A DNA stretch of 64,000 nucleotides. It comes from Psychrobacter sp. APC 3426 (GTDB lineage: Bacteria; Pseudomonadota; Gammaproteobacteria; Pseudomonadales; Moraxellaceae). The stretch covers positions 62,001 through 126,000 of the forward strand of contig NZ_JASDCF010000003.1 in assembly GCF_030408035.1 (NCBI RefSeq). Reading direction: 5' to 3'. A model generated the notes under the pieces. It saw nothing but the letters and a program-made list of their open reading frames with translations. It did no database searches and was not told the DNA's origin. The position numbers were made by a program, and so were the translations under genes. Below, in pieces: positions 26,743 to 35,042 of this stretch (position 1 is the first letter of the stretch; every line of letters begins with the position of its first letter).

Positions 26743-27918
26743 ATGCTTGTATTGAAACCGTGCACACCTTTTCTCATCAAGCGTTTGAACAATAACTGCA
26801 TATCAAACAAACACCCTTTAATATTAACAGCGCTACTACTAAGCCTCGGTAGCTACCATCCTGCGATAGCCAGTCAAAGCGTCACTATTGATATGCGTAA
26901 GCCTATGTCTGCAGCACAATTGGCAGAATACAATCGCGATGGTATTGTCATTGACTACGACAACACTCCTGTATTAAAGCAGGTCTACGTGACCGCCAAA
27001 GACGGTGCAATTGCGCGCCAGTTGCCGAGTGGTGCTGCAAAAAAGATTAAAGACTATCGTATTGGCACAAAGCTTGATGTCATCGAAGACAATCAACAGT
27101 GGTATGGGATTCGCGACAGTATTTTTAGACAGTACGATGAAGACTATGACGGCCAAGATAGGATGCAAATAGAGGTGGTCCGGTGGGAGAAGGTCTATAT
27201 CAAAAAAGACCAGACTGGATCGCTTGATAGCATAGTACTGATGCCTAAAGACTTGAATATAGTGTCGCATTTATCAGTAGGCAAAAAAGATGAGTCCTTT
27301 GAAACTGGCAAAGCGCTTAATGATTACCTGAAAATTGAGCTGATAGATAAAGCATTGTTTGAAAAAAAACGACCGCTGGCTGTCGATTATCTATCACATA
27401 AAAACGCGATTAAAAAACAAGATGGCGTCATATCCATTCAACTGGTTAAAGACTCTGTGAATCTAGTAGATATCGATAGTGACGATGATGGTGAAACGTA
27501 TCGCTATATCGGTCAAATCGATGCCTTAGATCAGCATCTGGTTGAAGTACTGCGTTGGGAGAGTCAAAACTATCAAATGTTTGATCAAGTTGAAGGGTTC
27601 TTAACTCAAGAGTTTTCAGCTTATCCTTATCTCTCACCAAATAAACGCTATATCATCTCAGCTTATGCCAACCCATATGAGGGTCATACCGATCTCGGAC
27701 TCTATAAAGTTAAAGGCAGAGAGATCATCCCTGTTATGAGTGCAGGCTTTAAAAATTGGATGCCTACTATGGAGTCAGCAGATATATTTTGGGCGAGCGA
27801 CGGCTATTTGTATTTGGCAGTGACTCATAGCGCCGCTTATTGGAAGGAAGATGGTAATCTTAATAATCGGTCACAGTATATTAGAATAAAAGTAGTTGAT
27901 GGTGTTGCTACTCAATAA
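26743..27918 (+). CDS. Exported hypothetical protein
   Basis: A 391-residue precursor. A signal peptide appears around residues 26-44 (LILTALLLSLG then AIAS|QS), preceded by an unusually long basic n-region of about 25 residues; a later start is possible, but no better one is seen. Residues 80-130 (KDGAIARQLPSGAAKKIKDYRIGTKLDVIEDNQQW) look like a bacterial SH3-type fold. The C-terminal 150 residues (LSPNKRYIISAYANPYEGHTDLGLYKV, WASDGYLYLAVTHS) have repeated aromatic strand patterns of propeller-like proteins. No catalytic motif is visible. Predicted periplasmic. A perfect terminator lies downstream and an IS is inserted directly after that. Confidence 0.7.
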   Translation: MLVLKPCTPFLIKRLNNNCISNKHPLILTALLLSLGSYHPAIASQSVTIDMRKPMSAAQLAEYNRDGIVIDYDNTPVLKQVYVTAKDGAIARQLPSGAAKKIKDYRIGTKLDVIEDNQQWYGIRDSIFRQYDEDYDGQDRMQIEVVRWEKVYIKKDQTGSLDSIVLMPKDLNIVSHLSVGKKDESFETGKALNDYLKIELIDKALFEKKRPLAVDYLSHKNAIKKQDGVISIQLVKDSVNLVDIDSDDDGETYRYIGQIDALDQHLVEVLRWESQNYQMFDQVEGFLTQEFSAYPYLSPNKRYIISAYANPYEGHTDLGLYKVKGREIIPVMSAGFKNWMPTMESADIFWASDGYLYLAVTHSAAYWKEDGNLNNRSQYIRIKVVDGVATQ

Positions 27919-28017
27919 TTACATGCTGCGACATGCTAACACTCTCTTTGTTATCGTATAATTGACGAATCACCTCAAGCGCTTAAATCAAGGACTCATA
28001 GATGTTGTTTACAGCGC

Positions 28018-28049
28018 AAAAAACGGACTAAATATTAGTCCGTTTTTTT
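28018..28049 (+). terminator. Intrinsic terminator abutting an IS end
   Basis: A perfect 10-bp stem AACGGACTAA / TTAGTCCGTT with a 3-nt loop, flanked by an A-run and a T-run. The last T is immediately followed by the left inverted repeat of the insertion sequence. Confidence 0.92.
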
Positions 28050-28073
28050 GGTGTAATGGACATTATTCATGCT
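28050..28073 (+). repeat. IS left terminal inverted repeat
   Basis: A 24-bp sequence matching the inverse of 29089-29112 at 22 of 24 positions. It follows directly on the T-run of a terminator. Confidence 0.9.
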
Positions 28074-28124
28074 GGCGTAGGGTCTAACGCTATATACTGT
28101 CTATATTTGCAAGGAATCAACGCC

Positions 28125-29050
28125 ATGAATCAAAAAACTGCCCTTTTTGTCGTGATAAACACACCAAGAAGAATGGACGCAAGCTTGGCAAACAGCAGTA
28201 CCAATGTCTGGCTTGCAAACGGCAGTTTTTAGGTGGCAAAAGACTCAATAATCAAACCCTATGGAGGGAATACACTCAGGGTAAACAGACCTACCAACAA
28301 CTGGCTGATAAATACCACTGTAGTCTTAAAACCATACAAAGGCGCTTAGATAAAGTTGATATTGAGTATCAAGTAAAACGTCCTAAGACTGCTAACATCA
28401 TCATGGACACCACTTACTTTGGTCGCAAATTTGGTTTAATGGTTTTTATGGACAATACCACTAGAGCCGTTCTTTACTACGCGATAGTCAGTCATGAAAC
28501 CAACAGTGCCTACGAGCAAGGAATTGATCACCTAGCGTCCTTAGGCGTTGATATACAAAGCATCACCTGCGATGGCAGACGAGGGCTTAGAGCCCTGTTT
28601 ACCTGCACCCCTTGCCAGATGTGCCAGTTTCATCAGGTGCAAATAGTGACTCGTTACCTCACTCGTCGCCCTAAGAATATCGCAAGTATTGAGCTTAGAC
28701 GGCTCACTTTAAACTTAACACAGCTTAATAAAGCTGACTTCATAGAGCACTTAGATTATTGGTATTTGACTCATGAAGATTATCTTAATGAGCGTAGTAC
28801 CAATGACGATAACAGTAGAACGTGGTACACGCATAAGCGTCTTAGAAGCGCTTATCGTAGTTTACGAATCAATAATGATTGGCTATTCACTTATCAAGAA
28901 TATAAGCACTTAGACATACCAAATACCACCAATTCTATTGAAGGGTTATTCAGTGAGTTAAAGCGACAATTACACAGTCATCACGGTCTAAATGAGCAGC
29001 GTAAGCTGCGGTTTATTAAAGACTTTTTAGGGTCAAAGACACTCAAATAA
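28125..29050 (+). pseudogene. IS transposase, frame broken by one base in an A-run
   Basis: The main open frame carries a zinc ribbon (CPFC from 28139, then CLAC) and a helix-turn-helix-like region (YQQLADKYHCSLKTIQRRL). A DDE core follows: D in IIMDTTYFG, D in ITCDGRRG and E in NSIEGLFSELKRQ. The ATG at 28403 (215 residues) is only an internal start. The natural ATG at 28125, with aagga upstream, is in another frame and stops after about 34 codons. One extra A in the six-A run at 28132-28137 would restore M-N-Q-K-N-CPFC. This is either a one-base deletion or a site of slippage (-1 shift). Confidence 0.8.
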
Positions 29051-29112
29051 CATGAATTATGTCCATTAGCGACTACCTTCTACTTTTTAGCATGAATTTT
29101 GTCCATTACACC
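29051..29112 (-). repeat. IS right end with duplicated terminal-repeat core
   Basis: Two direct copies of the repeat core, catgaattatgtccatta (29051-29068) and catgaattttgtccatta (29091-29108), are spaced 40 bp apart. The outer copy is part of the 24-bp terminal repeat; the inner one starts right after the transposase stop codon. Confidence 0.85.
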
Positions 29113-29303
29113 TCTATTTACTCTCGTTACGCTTTAAACCTAGCAGTCGTTGCATTTATTACTTATGATAAATACCTTTTATAGTCATCCTATTCAATAC
29201 AGAAACCCCATCAAAAAACTCTAGGCGTGTCCTACTTTTAACAATGAGGACACACCTTACATCAATATAATTAAAAATCTAGAAGCAGTAACAGGACATT
29301 CTT

Positions 29304-29864
29304 ATGAGTTTACTACCCACCAATTTTGAAACCTTAAAACGTCGGGCCAAACAAAGTATCATGCCATTGTTGACACCGCATTTACTCAAACTACGTATCA
29401 ACACCTACGCACCTTATGTCGGTGCCGGTATCAAAATTGAGCATATTAGCCTCGACCAAGGTCTATGTGTGGTCAGCATGGGTCTGAATGCGCTGAACAA
29501 AAACATCGTAGGCACTCAATTTGGTGGCAGCTTGTACTCAATGGTTGATCCATTTTATATGCTCATGCTTATGCATCAATTGGGCAGTAGCTATGTGGTT
29601 TGGGACAAAAGCTCACATATTAACTTTGTCGCGCCAGGCAGCACCAAAGTCACGGCAAGGATGAAGATTCCTAGTGGTGAAATCATCACTATTCAAGAGC
29701 TGGCAAAGGAAGGCGATGCCGTTTTCAGAGAGTACGAGGTAGATATTGTCGATGAGCAGCAAAAGGTCGTGGCCACTGTCACCAAAACTATTTATATACG
29801 CTTGCGCAAATACAGCAAATCAAAGAACCAAAGTATTCGTATCGACACGTCTGATATTTCTTGA
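29304..29864 (+). CDS. DUF4442 hot-dog fold protein
   Basis: A 186-residue protein matching the DUF4442 family of thioesterase-like hot-dog proteins. The characteristic stretch is NKNIVGTQFGGSLYSMVDPFYMLMLM (about 70-95), followed by VVWDKSSHINFVAPG. The Asp of VDPF and preceding GG suggest an acyl-CoA thioesterase-type pocket, but activity is unproven in the family. No signal peptide is present. It lies just beyond the IS, and a terminator follows at 29964. If the IS disrupted its promoter, expression could be altered; no clear promoter was recognised in the 190-bp gap. Confidence 0.88.
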   Translation: MSLLPTNFETLKRRAKQSIMPLLTPHLLKLRINTYAPYVGAGIKIEHISLDQGLCVVSMGLNALNKNIVGTQFGGSLYSMVDPFYMLMLMHQLGSSYVVWDKSSHINFVAPGSTKVTARMKIPSGEIITIQELAKEGDAVFREYEVDIVDEQQKVVATVTKTIYIRLRKYSKSKNQSIRIDTSDIS

Positions 29865-29963
29865 TATCTAATAGCTCGATACGTTGCAGCTTAGCTGCTT
29901 TAGTAAATGAGTTCGCCACATGATTTTGACGTTAATCCATCATTTTAAAAGTGCCACATACAA

Positions 29964-30008
29964 AAACCCCAATCCAGCATTCGCATAGATTGGGGTTTCG
30001 TCTTTTTT
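29964..30008. terminator. Intrinsic terminator (bidirectional)
   Basis: An 11-bp stem AAACCCCAATC / GATTGGGGTTT (29964-29974, 29988-29998) followed by CGTCTTTTTT. It lies between the DUF4442 gene and the convergent rplS operon end. Confidence 0.85.
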
Positions 30009-30122
30009 GGTATGGCCCGCTTATTTATAAATAAACCTATGAATAAGGGCTTGTATCTACTATCACCTTGTCTTTGGTTAACTGTAAATCATACAGTCAA
30101 CCGAAAGTGGCAAAGTTGTTGC

Positions 30123-30545
30123 TTAAATACCTGGGGCAGTTTCAACTGCATCAGGAACGCCAGCGTCAGTTTTTTTCTTAGCAACTGGACGAGCACCAAG
30201 CTTTTCGCGGATACGTGCTGATTTACCAGAGCGCTCACGTAAGTAGTATAGTTTCGCACGGCGAACAGCACCGCGGCGTTTCACTTCAATGCTATCGATG
30301 ATTGGTGAATGCAATTGGAATGCACGCTCAACACCAACGCCGCTTGAGATTTTACGTACGGTAAACGCTGAGTTTAGACCGCGGTTACGCTTAGCAATTA
30401 CAACGCCTTCAAAAGCCTGTAAACGCTCACGCTCACCTTCACGTACTTTTACTTGTACCACAACGGTATCGCCGGGTGCAAAGTTTGGGCGCTCAAGCAA
30501 TTGAGCGTTTTCGATGACCTGAACCAATGGATGCTTGTTGCTCAT
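30123..30545 (-). CDS. rplS: 50S ribosomal protein L19
   Basis: A component of the large ribosomal subunit at the interface with the small subunit. Recognised by [39 protein letters not shown] segments (about residues 21-55), [37 protein letters not shown], and the C-terminal KSARIREKL. The tail after residue 118 ([18 protein letters not shown]) is longer than in E. coli L19 (115 residues). It is the last gene of the rpsP-rimM-trmD-rplS operon, with a 216-bp gap from trmD. A gagatAACTC-type ribosome-binding site (gagga) precedes the start. Confidence 0.97.
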   Translation of the reverse strand: MSNKHPLVQVIENAQLLERPNFAPGDTVVVQVKVREGERERLQAFEGVVIAKRNRGLNSAFTVRKISSGVGVERAFQLHSPIIDSIEVKRRGAVRRAKLYYLRERSGKSARIREKLGARPVAKKKTDAGVPDAVETAPGI

Positions 30546-30761
30546 GAGAGTTATCTCCTCACATTAGATAATAGAGGCTTAACGCATATTACCTGTTTGT
30601 AATAATTAATCGTATCTCTTTATAGTGAGACACAACGTAAATGGGTTATAACCAACGGCCACTATGCGATGACTCGTTTTATTATTGCTCAAAATTCTAT
30701 TTCTTAACTGCTTATCAAACTGAGCTTTTATCAATTATTAATTAAAATAAATCTATAAAAG

Positions 30762-31526
30762 CTATTTTTTATCTGCTTTTGCCAGTGCTTTTAACCACTT
30801 CGCTTGCTCTACCGTTGGGGTAAACGCTTGCCATAAGTCTGGACGACGCGACTGCGTGCGACTAACTTGTTGGCTAAAACGCCACTTAGCGATATTGGCA
30901 TGGTGACCTGAGAGCAATACCTCAGGGACTGCCATACCAGCAAACTCATGCGGCTTAGTATAGTGTGGACAATCAAGCAAGCCATCCACAAAGGAATCTT
31001 GCTCAGCGGACTTGTCATCACCCATAATATCTGGCAAACGACGTATCACACTATCCATGAGCACCATCGCTGGTAGCTCACCACCAGTCAACACATAATC
31101 ACCAAGTGATACTTCCATATCGACATACTGCGACAGTAAGCGCTCATCAATACCTTCATAACGACCACATAATAAAATCATGCCATCGTACTCAGTCATA
31201 CTGACCACACTACTTTCGCTGAGCGTCTGCCCCTGTGGTGACATATAAATCACCGGACAGTGCTCACTATCGACACGGCAGCCATGTTGACTGGCTCGCA
31301 GGCGTGCATCCTCAATAGCCTTCGATAATGGCTCAGCCATCATCACCATTCCAGGTCCGCCACCATACGGGCGTTCATCAATACGGCGATAGTTATCAGT
31401 GGTATAATCACGTGGATTAATGCATTCAATCGTCACTTGCTCTTGAGTGACTGCCCGTCCCGTAATACCAAAATCACGAATCGTAGCAAACATCTCAGGG
31501 AAAATACTAATGACGGCAAAATACAT
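30762..31526 (-). CDS. trmD: tRNA (guanine-N1-)-methyltransferase TrmD
   Basis: Methylates G37 of tRNAs with S-adenosylmethionine to prevent frameshifting. The SPOUT knot is seen in [13 protein letters not shown] and [14 protein letters not shown], with [17 protein letters not shown] upstream. The 254-residue length and the C-terminal [11 protein letters not shown] segment are typical. It lies in the canonical rpsP-rimM-trmD-rplS order. Gaps of 117 bp (from rimM) and 216 bp (to rplS) are longer than in E. coli, leaving space for internal regulation. Confidence 0.98.
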   Translation of the reverse strand: MYFAVISIFPEMFATIRDFGITGRAVTQEQVTIECINPRDYTTDNYRRIDERPYGGGPGMVMMAEPLSKAIEDARLRASQHGCRVDSEHCPVIYMSPQGQTLSESSVVSMTEYDGMILLCGRYEGIDERLLSQYVDMEVSLGDYVLTGGELPAMVLMDSVIRRLPDIMGDDKSAEQDSFVDGLLDCPHYTKPHEFAGMAVPEVLLSGHHANIAKWRFSQQVSRTQSRRPDLWQAFTPTVEQAKWLKALAKADKK

Positions 31527-31643
31527 CTGATGTCTACTTAGCGCAGTGGCTAATAAAGGTTAAATAAATCGGTGTGACTATTAACAAGGCTTAGCAATAA
31601 AGCCAAAACTTATATCACTAAAGCATGTCTTAATAATTTCTTA

Positions 31644-32177
31644 TTAATAATCACTCGGCCAAGCCACAAGTACCGTTTTTTCAGTCATATCGACCTCAAG
31701 AACCGTTTGCTTGTGCCATGGAATCAGGCGCTCTTCATTATCCAAACTGTCTGAATTTGCCGTCACACGCATGATGTCATGGGCGCCGGTTTCAAACATT
31801 TCAGTGATAGTGCCTAGATACTCATCTTGCTCGTTCATCACGCGCAAGCTGACCAAATCCGACCAATAATATTCGTCCTCAGCTGTCTCAGGCAAGACGT
31901 TTTGTTCGACCCAAAGGGTTACCCCATTCATGGTCTCAGCAACATTGCGATCAGGTACCTGCTCAAATTGAGCCACGATACCTGTTCCTTGCTCACGCCA
32001 CGCTTTAACAGTCAAAGGTTTCATGCCGGTGGCAGTTTTCATCCACCACGGCTGCATGTCGAATATCGCCGTACGATCATCCGTATCGCTAAACACCCAA
32101 AGCCAACCTTTGATACCATAAGGCTTCTTAAGCTGACCGATTTTCATTAGGGCACTAGCGTCTGGAACAGATGACAT
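31644..32177 (-). CDS. rimM: Ribosome maturation factor RimM
   Basis: Assembly factor for the 30S head that binds S19 and 16S rRNA. The N-terminal KIGQLKKPYGIKGWLWV segment (about residues 12-28) and the C-terminal PRC-barrel region (DEYYWSDLVSLRVMN to RLIPWHKQTVLEVDM) identify it. It has 177 residues. It is second in the rpsP operon; the 198-bp gap after rpsP is unusually wide for this operon and holds no recognisable gene. Confidence 0.96.
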   Translation of the reverse strand: MSSVPDASALMKIGQLKKPYGIKGWLWVFSDTDDRTAIFDMQPWWMKTATGMKPLTVKAWREQGTGIVAQFEQVPDRNVAETMNGVTLWVEQNVLPETAEDEYYWSDLVSLRVMNEQDEYLGTITEMFETGAHDIMRVTANSDSLDNEERLIPWHKQTVLEVDMTEKTVLVAWPSDY

Positions 32178-32375
32178 AACGGCTAACCTAGCAATAATTA
32201 ACGAACAATGATTAAAACAGCAGTTTTAAAATACATTTACCAAAAATGATAAATACAGTCAAAAGCGATAAACAGTTAATGGCGTACCCTGGTTAAACCA
32301 GTTACGCTATGTGTTCTAAAGTCTGCTGATTCTGCCATAAACGAACTATGAGCATTTCAGTAGGACAACGAAAAC

Positions 32376-32645
32376 TTAAGCAGTTGCGTCAGTTTGAGCT
32401 GCAGACTTGTTGTAAGCTTTTGCTAATGAAGCAACGCGATCTGAAGGTTGTGCACCTTTAGCGATCCACGCATTATACGCTTCCATGTTTAGGCGTACTG
32501 CTTCTTCAGACTCTTTAGCGAGTGGGTTAAAAAAGCCGATGTTTTCAATGTAGCGACCGTCACGCGCGCGGCGTTGATCAGCAACAACTACTTGATAAAA
32601 TGGGCGTTTCTTGGCACCGCCCCGTGCTAAACGAATAACAACCAT
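32376..32645 (-). CDS. rpsP: 30S ribosomal protein S16
   Basis: A small-subunit assembly protein and the first gene of the operon. [20 protein letters not shown] and [20 protein letters not shown] are diagnostic; the 89-residue product is standard length. Its start is preceded on the minus strand by gaaagagagaattcac, a weak purine-rich site. An extended -10 promoter (32685-32690) lies just upstream. Confidence 0.98.
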   Translation of the reverse strand: MVVIRLARGGAKKRPFYQVVVADQRRARDGRYIENIGFFNPLAKESEEAVRLNMEAYNAWIAKGAQPSDRVASLAKAYNKSAAQTDATA

Positions 32646-32684
32646 GTGAATTCTCTCTTTCGCAGGTATACCAAAAAGGGCATA

Positions 32685-32693
32685 ATTATATCA
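32685..32693 (-). promoter_or_regulatory. Extended -10 promoter of the rpsP operon
   Basis: On the minus strand TGA-TATAAT forms a perfect -10 hexamer (32685-32690) with the upstream TG of an extended -10 element, about 40 bp before the rpsP start. No good -35 box is seen. The rest of the divergent gap (32694-33139, about 445 bp) is AT-rich and shows nothing else recognisable. Confidence 0.6.
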
Positions 32694-33139
32694 CAGTCTT
32701 GATTTATTGAAAACATAAACTGTGCTTATTTAATTATTTATTAACAATAGCTTAAATGCTTATCGAAGTAAAATATAATTGATATTAATCCTACCAACAA
32801 CCTCTCAGCTTTTACCAAAATTATAAAATGCTCTATATTGAATTGTTGCTAAAATAAGAGGATATATATGCCAGTCTAAGCTCCATCTAATAACAGCCTT
32901 AAGTGTTCGATAAGCTTTATAAATATCCTGCTGCATAAATCATCTACTGATTTGAATAGCCAACGTTATTGATTATGCTACTCTATAGTATGGCGTGATA
33001 GCGGTATCCTTCACTATAATGATGGCTAGTAGGTGTGTAATCTGTAAACCTTATCTCGAGCATAAAGGGTTAAATATCTGGCTCAACAGCCTCTAATAGA
33101 ATAGCCTTTATCAAGCATTACTTAACTTTTTGGACTTAT

Positions 33140-34615
33140 ATGACCCTACCAAATTCGCAACCACGTCGCAAAGGTTGGCTCGCCCGCTCCTACTCTAACA
33201 CTTGGCTGACGACTTTGATGGTCGCCTTTATTGTCCTGATTAGTGTCAGCTTGTCGATTTTGTTTTTTTGGCGCAGCCTTTACTTGCCAGAACTAAAAAA
33301 CCATGCACGGTATTTGACGAGTGAGCTAAAGCTGATGAATAGCGTCAATGAGGATTGGCAGGGTCGTCCTGAGGTGCGTCGATGGATTTATCAGCATTCT
33401 CATGTCGTAGTGGTAGACAATCCTAGTGATTTTCCCGAGGTGGCAGACAAAGCTTTTGTCGGAGTATTTACGGATGTGTTGCAGCGAGAAATCGGCGCCC
33501 AACTGGGTAGACCGGTTGAGGTTTATTTCAAATTCAAACCAACGCCGCAGCTTTGGGTGCAGGACAGTCGTGATGACAGCTTTTGGATTCGCGAACCAGT
33601 GGTCTATTATTCACAGTACAGTCCAGGACTGTTAGCACTTTTCCTTATCGGACTGCCTATTTTATCGCTATTGACGATTCTTTTGTTGGCACGGCAGTTA
33701 AACCGTCCGCTACGTTATTTACAACGCGCGGCGACCAATTACATTCGACTGGGTCACGCAACATCTTTACCAACGCAAAAAGGGCCTACAGAGATACGTC
33801 AGGTAAATATGGCATTCAACCGCTTATTTACCACGCTCAATCAAGCGCAAAAAGAACGCACCATCATGCTTGCTGGTATCTCACATGACCTGCGTACACC
33901 GCTGACACGTATGCGTTTAACAGCAGAGATGCTGCCAGACGATTTCTTCCGAGAAGGATTGATTTACGATATTGAAGATATGGATGCCATTTTGGAGCAG
34001 TTTATCTCTTTTATGAAGGATGGCTCTGATGAGCCAGTGAGTCTGACCAATTTAGATACTATATTTAATGAAATTATGGTGCAGTTTGCACCGATGAAAT
34101 TTATTTACCAATCAGAGTGCCACAAAGTCGTACCGGTACGCCCCATGTCTATTAAACGCCTTGTCATCAATCTCGTTAATAATGCGAAGCGTTATGGTAA
34201 GCCGCCTATTTATCTGTCAGTGACCGTGGTGCCGACCTTTATAGATACCGTTGAGGATGAAGACAGCGAGGTAGTCAGCGAAAATGTCGTTAGTAAAGAA
34301 GCGCAAGAGCAATTGGTGATATGTGTACGTGATTGCGGTGATGGGGTCGCAGAAGACCAGTTAGAACGTATTATGCAACCGTTTGAACGTGGGGAGACAG
34401 CACGTACCACTCAGGGTAGCGGACTGGGACTTGCCATCGTCAGCCGCATTGCTGGACTACATCATGGTACCGTTGAAGCCATCAATCACCCTGACGGTGG
34501 TTTGCAAGTATGTGTGCGGATACCGCTACTTTCTAAGGTAGCTGGAGATACCAATATAGCCGCTGATATAGAAACGACCAATATGACTGGTGATGTTACC
34601 GATAACAACCGTTAA
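33140..34615 (+). CDS. EnvZ-like sensor histidine kinase
   Basis: An inner-membrane sensor kinase with transmembrane helices at about 22-44 and 163-184 flanking a periplasmic domain. A HAMP domain (about 185-237) and the dimerisation/phosphoacceptor motif AGISHDLRTPLTRMRL (His249) follow, as in EnvZ. The ATPase domain shows the N box NLVNNAKRYG, a G1-like DCGDGVAED and GSGLGLAIVSRI. The 491 residues include a short acidic insertion (about 371-390) and a polar C-terminal tail. No response regulator gene is next to it. The partner, probably an OmpR homologue, must lie elsewhere, or it could cross-talk with the regulator at 37047 (speculative). Confidence 0.88.
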   Translation: MTLPNSQPRRKGWLARSYSNTWLTTLMVAFIVLISVSLSILFFWRSLYLPELKNHARYLTSELKLMNSVNEDWQGRPEVRRWIYQHSHVVVVDNPSDFPEVADKAFVGVFTDVLQREIGAQLGRPVEVYFKFKPTPQLWVQDSRDDSFWIREPVVYYSQYSPGLLALFLIGLPILSLLTILLLARQLNRPLRYLQRAATNYIRLGHATSLPTQKGPTEIRQVNMAFNRLFTTLNQAQKERTIMLAGISHDLRTPLTRMRLTAEMLPDDFFREGLIYDIEDMDAILEQFISFMKDGSDEPVSLTNLDTIFNEIMVQFAPMKFIYQSECHKVVPVRPMSIKRLVINLVNNAKRYGKPPIYLSVTVVPTFIDTVEDEDSEVVSENVVSKEAQEQLVICVRDCGDGVAEDQLERIMQPFERGETARTTQGSGLGLAIVSRIAGLHHGTVEAINHPDGGLQVCVRIPLLSKVAGDTNIAADIETTNMTGDVTDNNR

Positions 34616-34641
34616 GGTTTGTTTTCATTGTAGATATTATA

Positions 34642-34690
34642 ATCAAAGCGCTTAATACTAACTGCAGACATTCCCTAAAAGCGCTTTGAT
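34642..34690. terminator. Perfect 12-bp inverted repeat between convergent genes
   Basis: ATCAAAGCGCTT (34642-34653) pairs with AAGCGCTTTGAT (34679-34690). There is no T-tract on the plus strand. It lies between the kinase gene and the small membrane protein gene, so a termination or mRNA-end role is likely but not certain. Confidence 0.5.
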
Positions 34691-34701
34691 GAAAAACCAA
34701 C

Positions 34702-34881
34702 CTATTCTCTAGTCCCAATAACAGGGGGAATGTACTTCGCACTATTGGTAAAGGTTAAAGGCTGGCTAATATCCTCTTTTGCTGCCTTTAATGTCTGAGT
34801 GGTCGAAGGTTGCTGTAAAAATAAATAATAACCCAACGTCACAGCATTCAATACTACCAAACCACCAAATAAATACGGCAT
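34702..34881 (-). CDS. 59-residue single-pass membrane protein
   Basis: A short gene below the usual length cut-off. The ATG at 34881 is preceded by a strong aggagg site with eight bases' spacing. The product starts MPYLFGGLVVLNAVTLGYYL, an apparent transmembrane helix (about residues 4-22). A polar tail follows, containing KEDISQPLTFTNSAKYIPPV. Codon use and the clean ribosome-binding site make it look real. It lies between the EnvZ-like kinase (convergent) and the RstB-like kinase (same strand, upstream). No family is recognised. It might modulate one of the neighbouring kinases, which is purely inference from position. Confidence 0.65.
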   Translation of the reverse strand: MPYLFGGLVVLNAVTLGYYLFLQQPSTTQTLKAAKEDISQPLTFTNSAKYIPPVIGTRE

Positions 34882-35042
34882 CCTTTGCCCTCCTCTTTTA
34901 AAAATAATATTACATTCAGTACTGAGACACTAACTGGCAAGCAGTCACTCTAAAGGTTGATATTCAATTAACACTGATTTCTAAATCAATTTTTTGACTG
35001 CTTCAAACTTTAAAGGTACGATTCAAAAAGATATGGCCTAAA

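Larger units (their letters stand above)
28050..29112 (+). mobile_element. Insertion sequence with Zn-ribbon DDE transposase (1063 bp)
   Basis: The ends are 24-bp inverted repeats. The left end, 28050-28073, begins GGTGTAATGGACATTATTC. The right end, 29089-29112, reads as its inverse with two mismatches. No target-site duplication is visible next to the repeats. An extra copy of the 18-bp core TAATGGACANNATTCATG lies 40 bp inside the right end (29051-29068), just after the transposase stop codon. The transposase looks like the variant zinc-binding type often labelled IS256-like. A reading-frame break near the start suggests it may be inactive. Confidence 0.9.

Noticed and set aside
28041..29121. 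Target-site duplication flanking the IS
   Set aside because: The bases outside the terminal repeats (CGTTTTTTT and TCTATTTAC) show no convincing direct repeat.
30012..30221. Plus-strand frame overlapping the end of rplS
   Set aside because: It overlaps the coding region of a ribosomal protein on the other strand and has no family resemblance.
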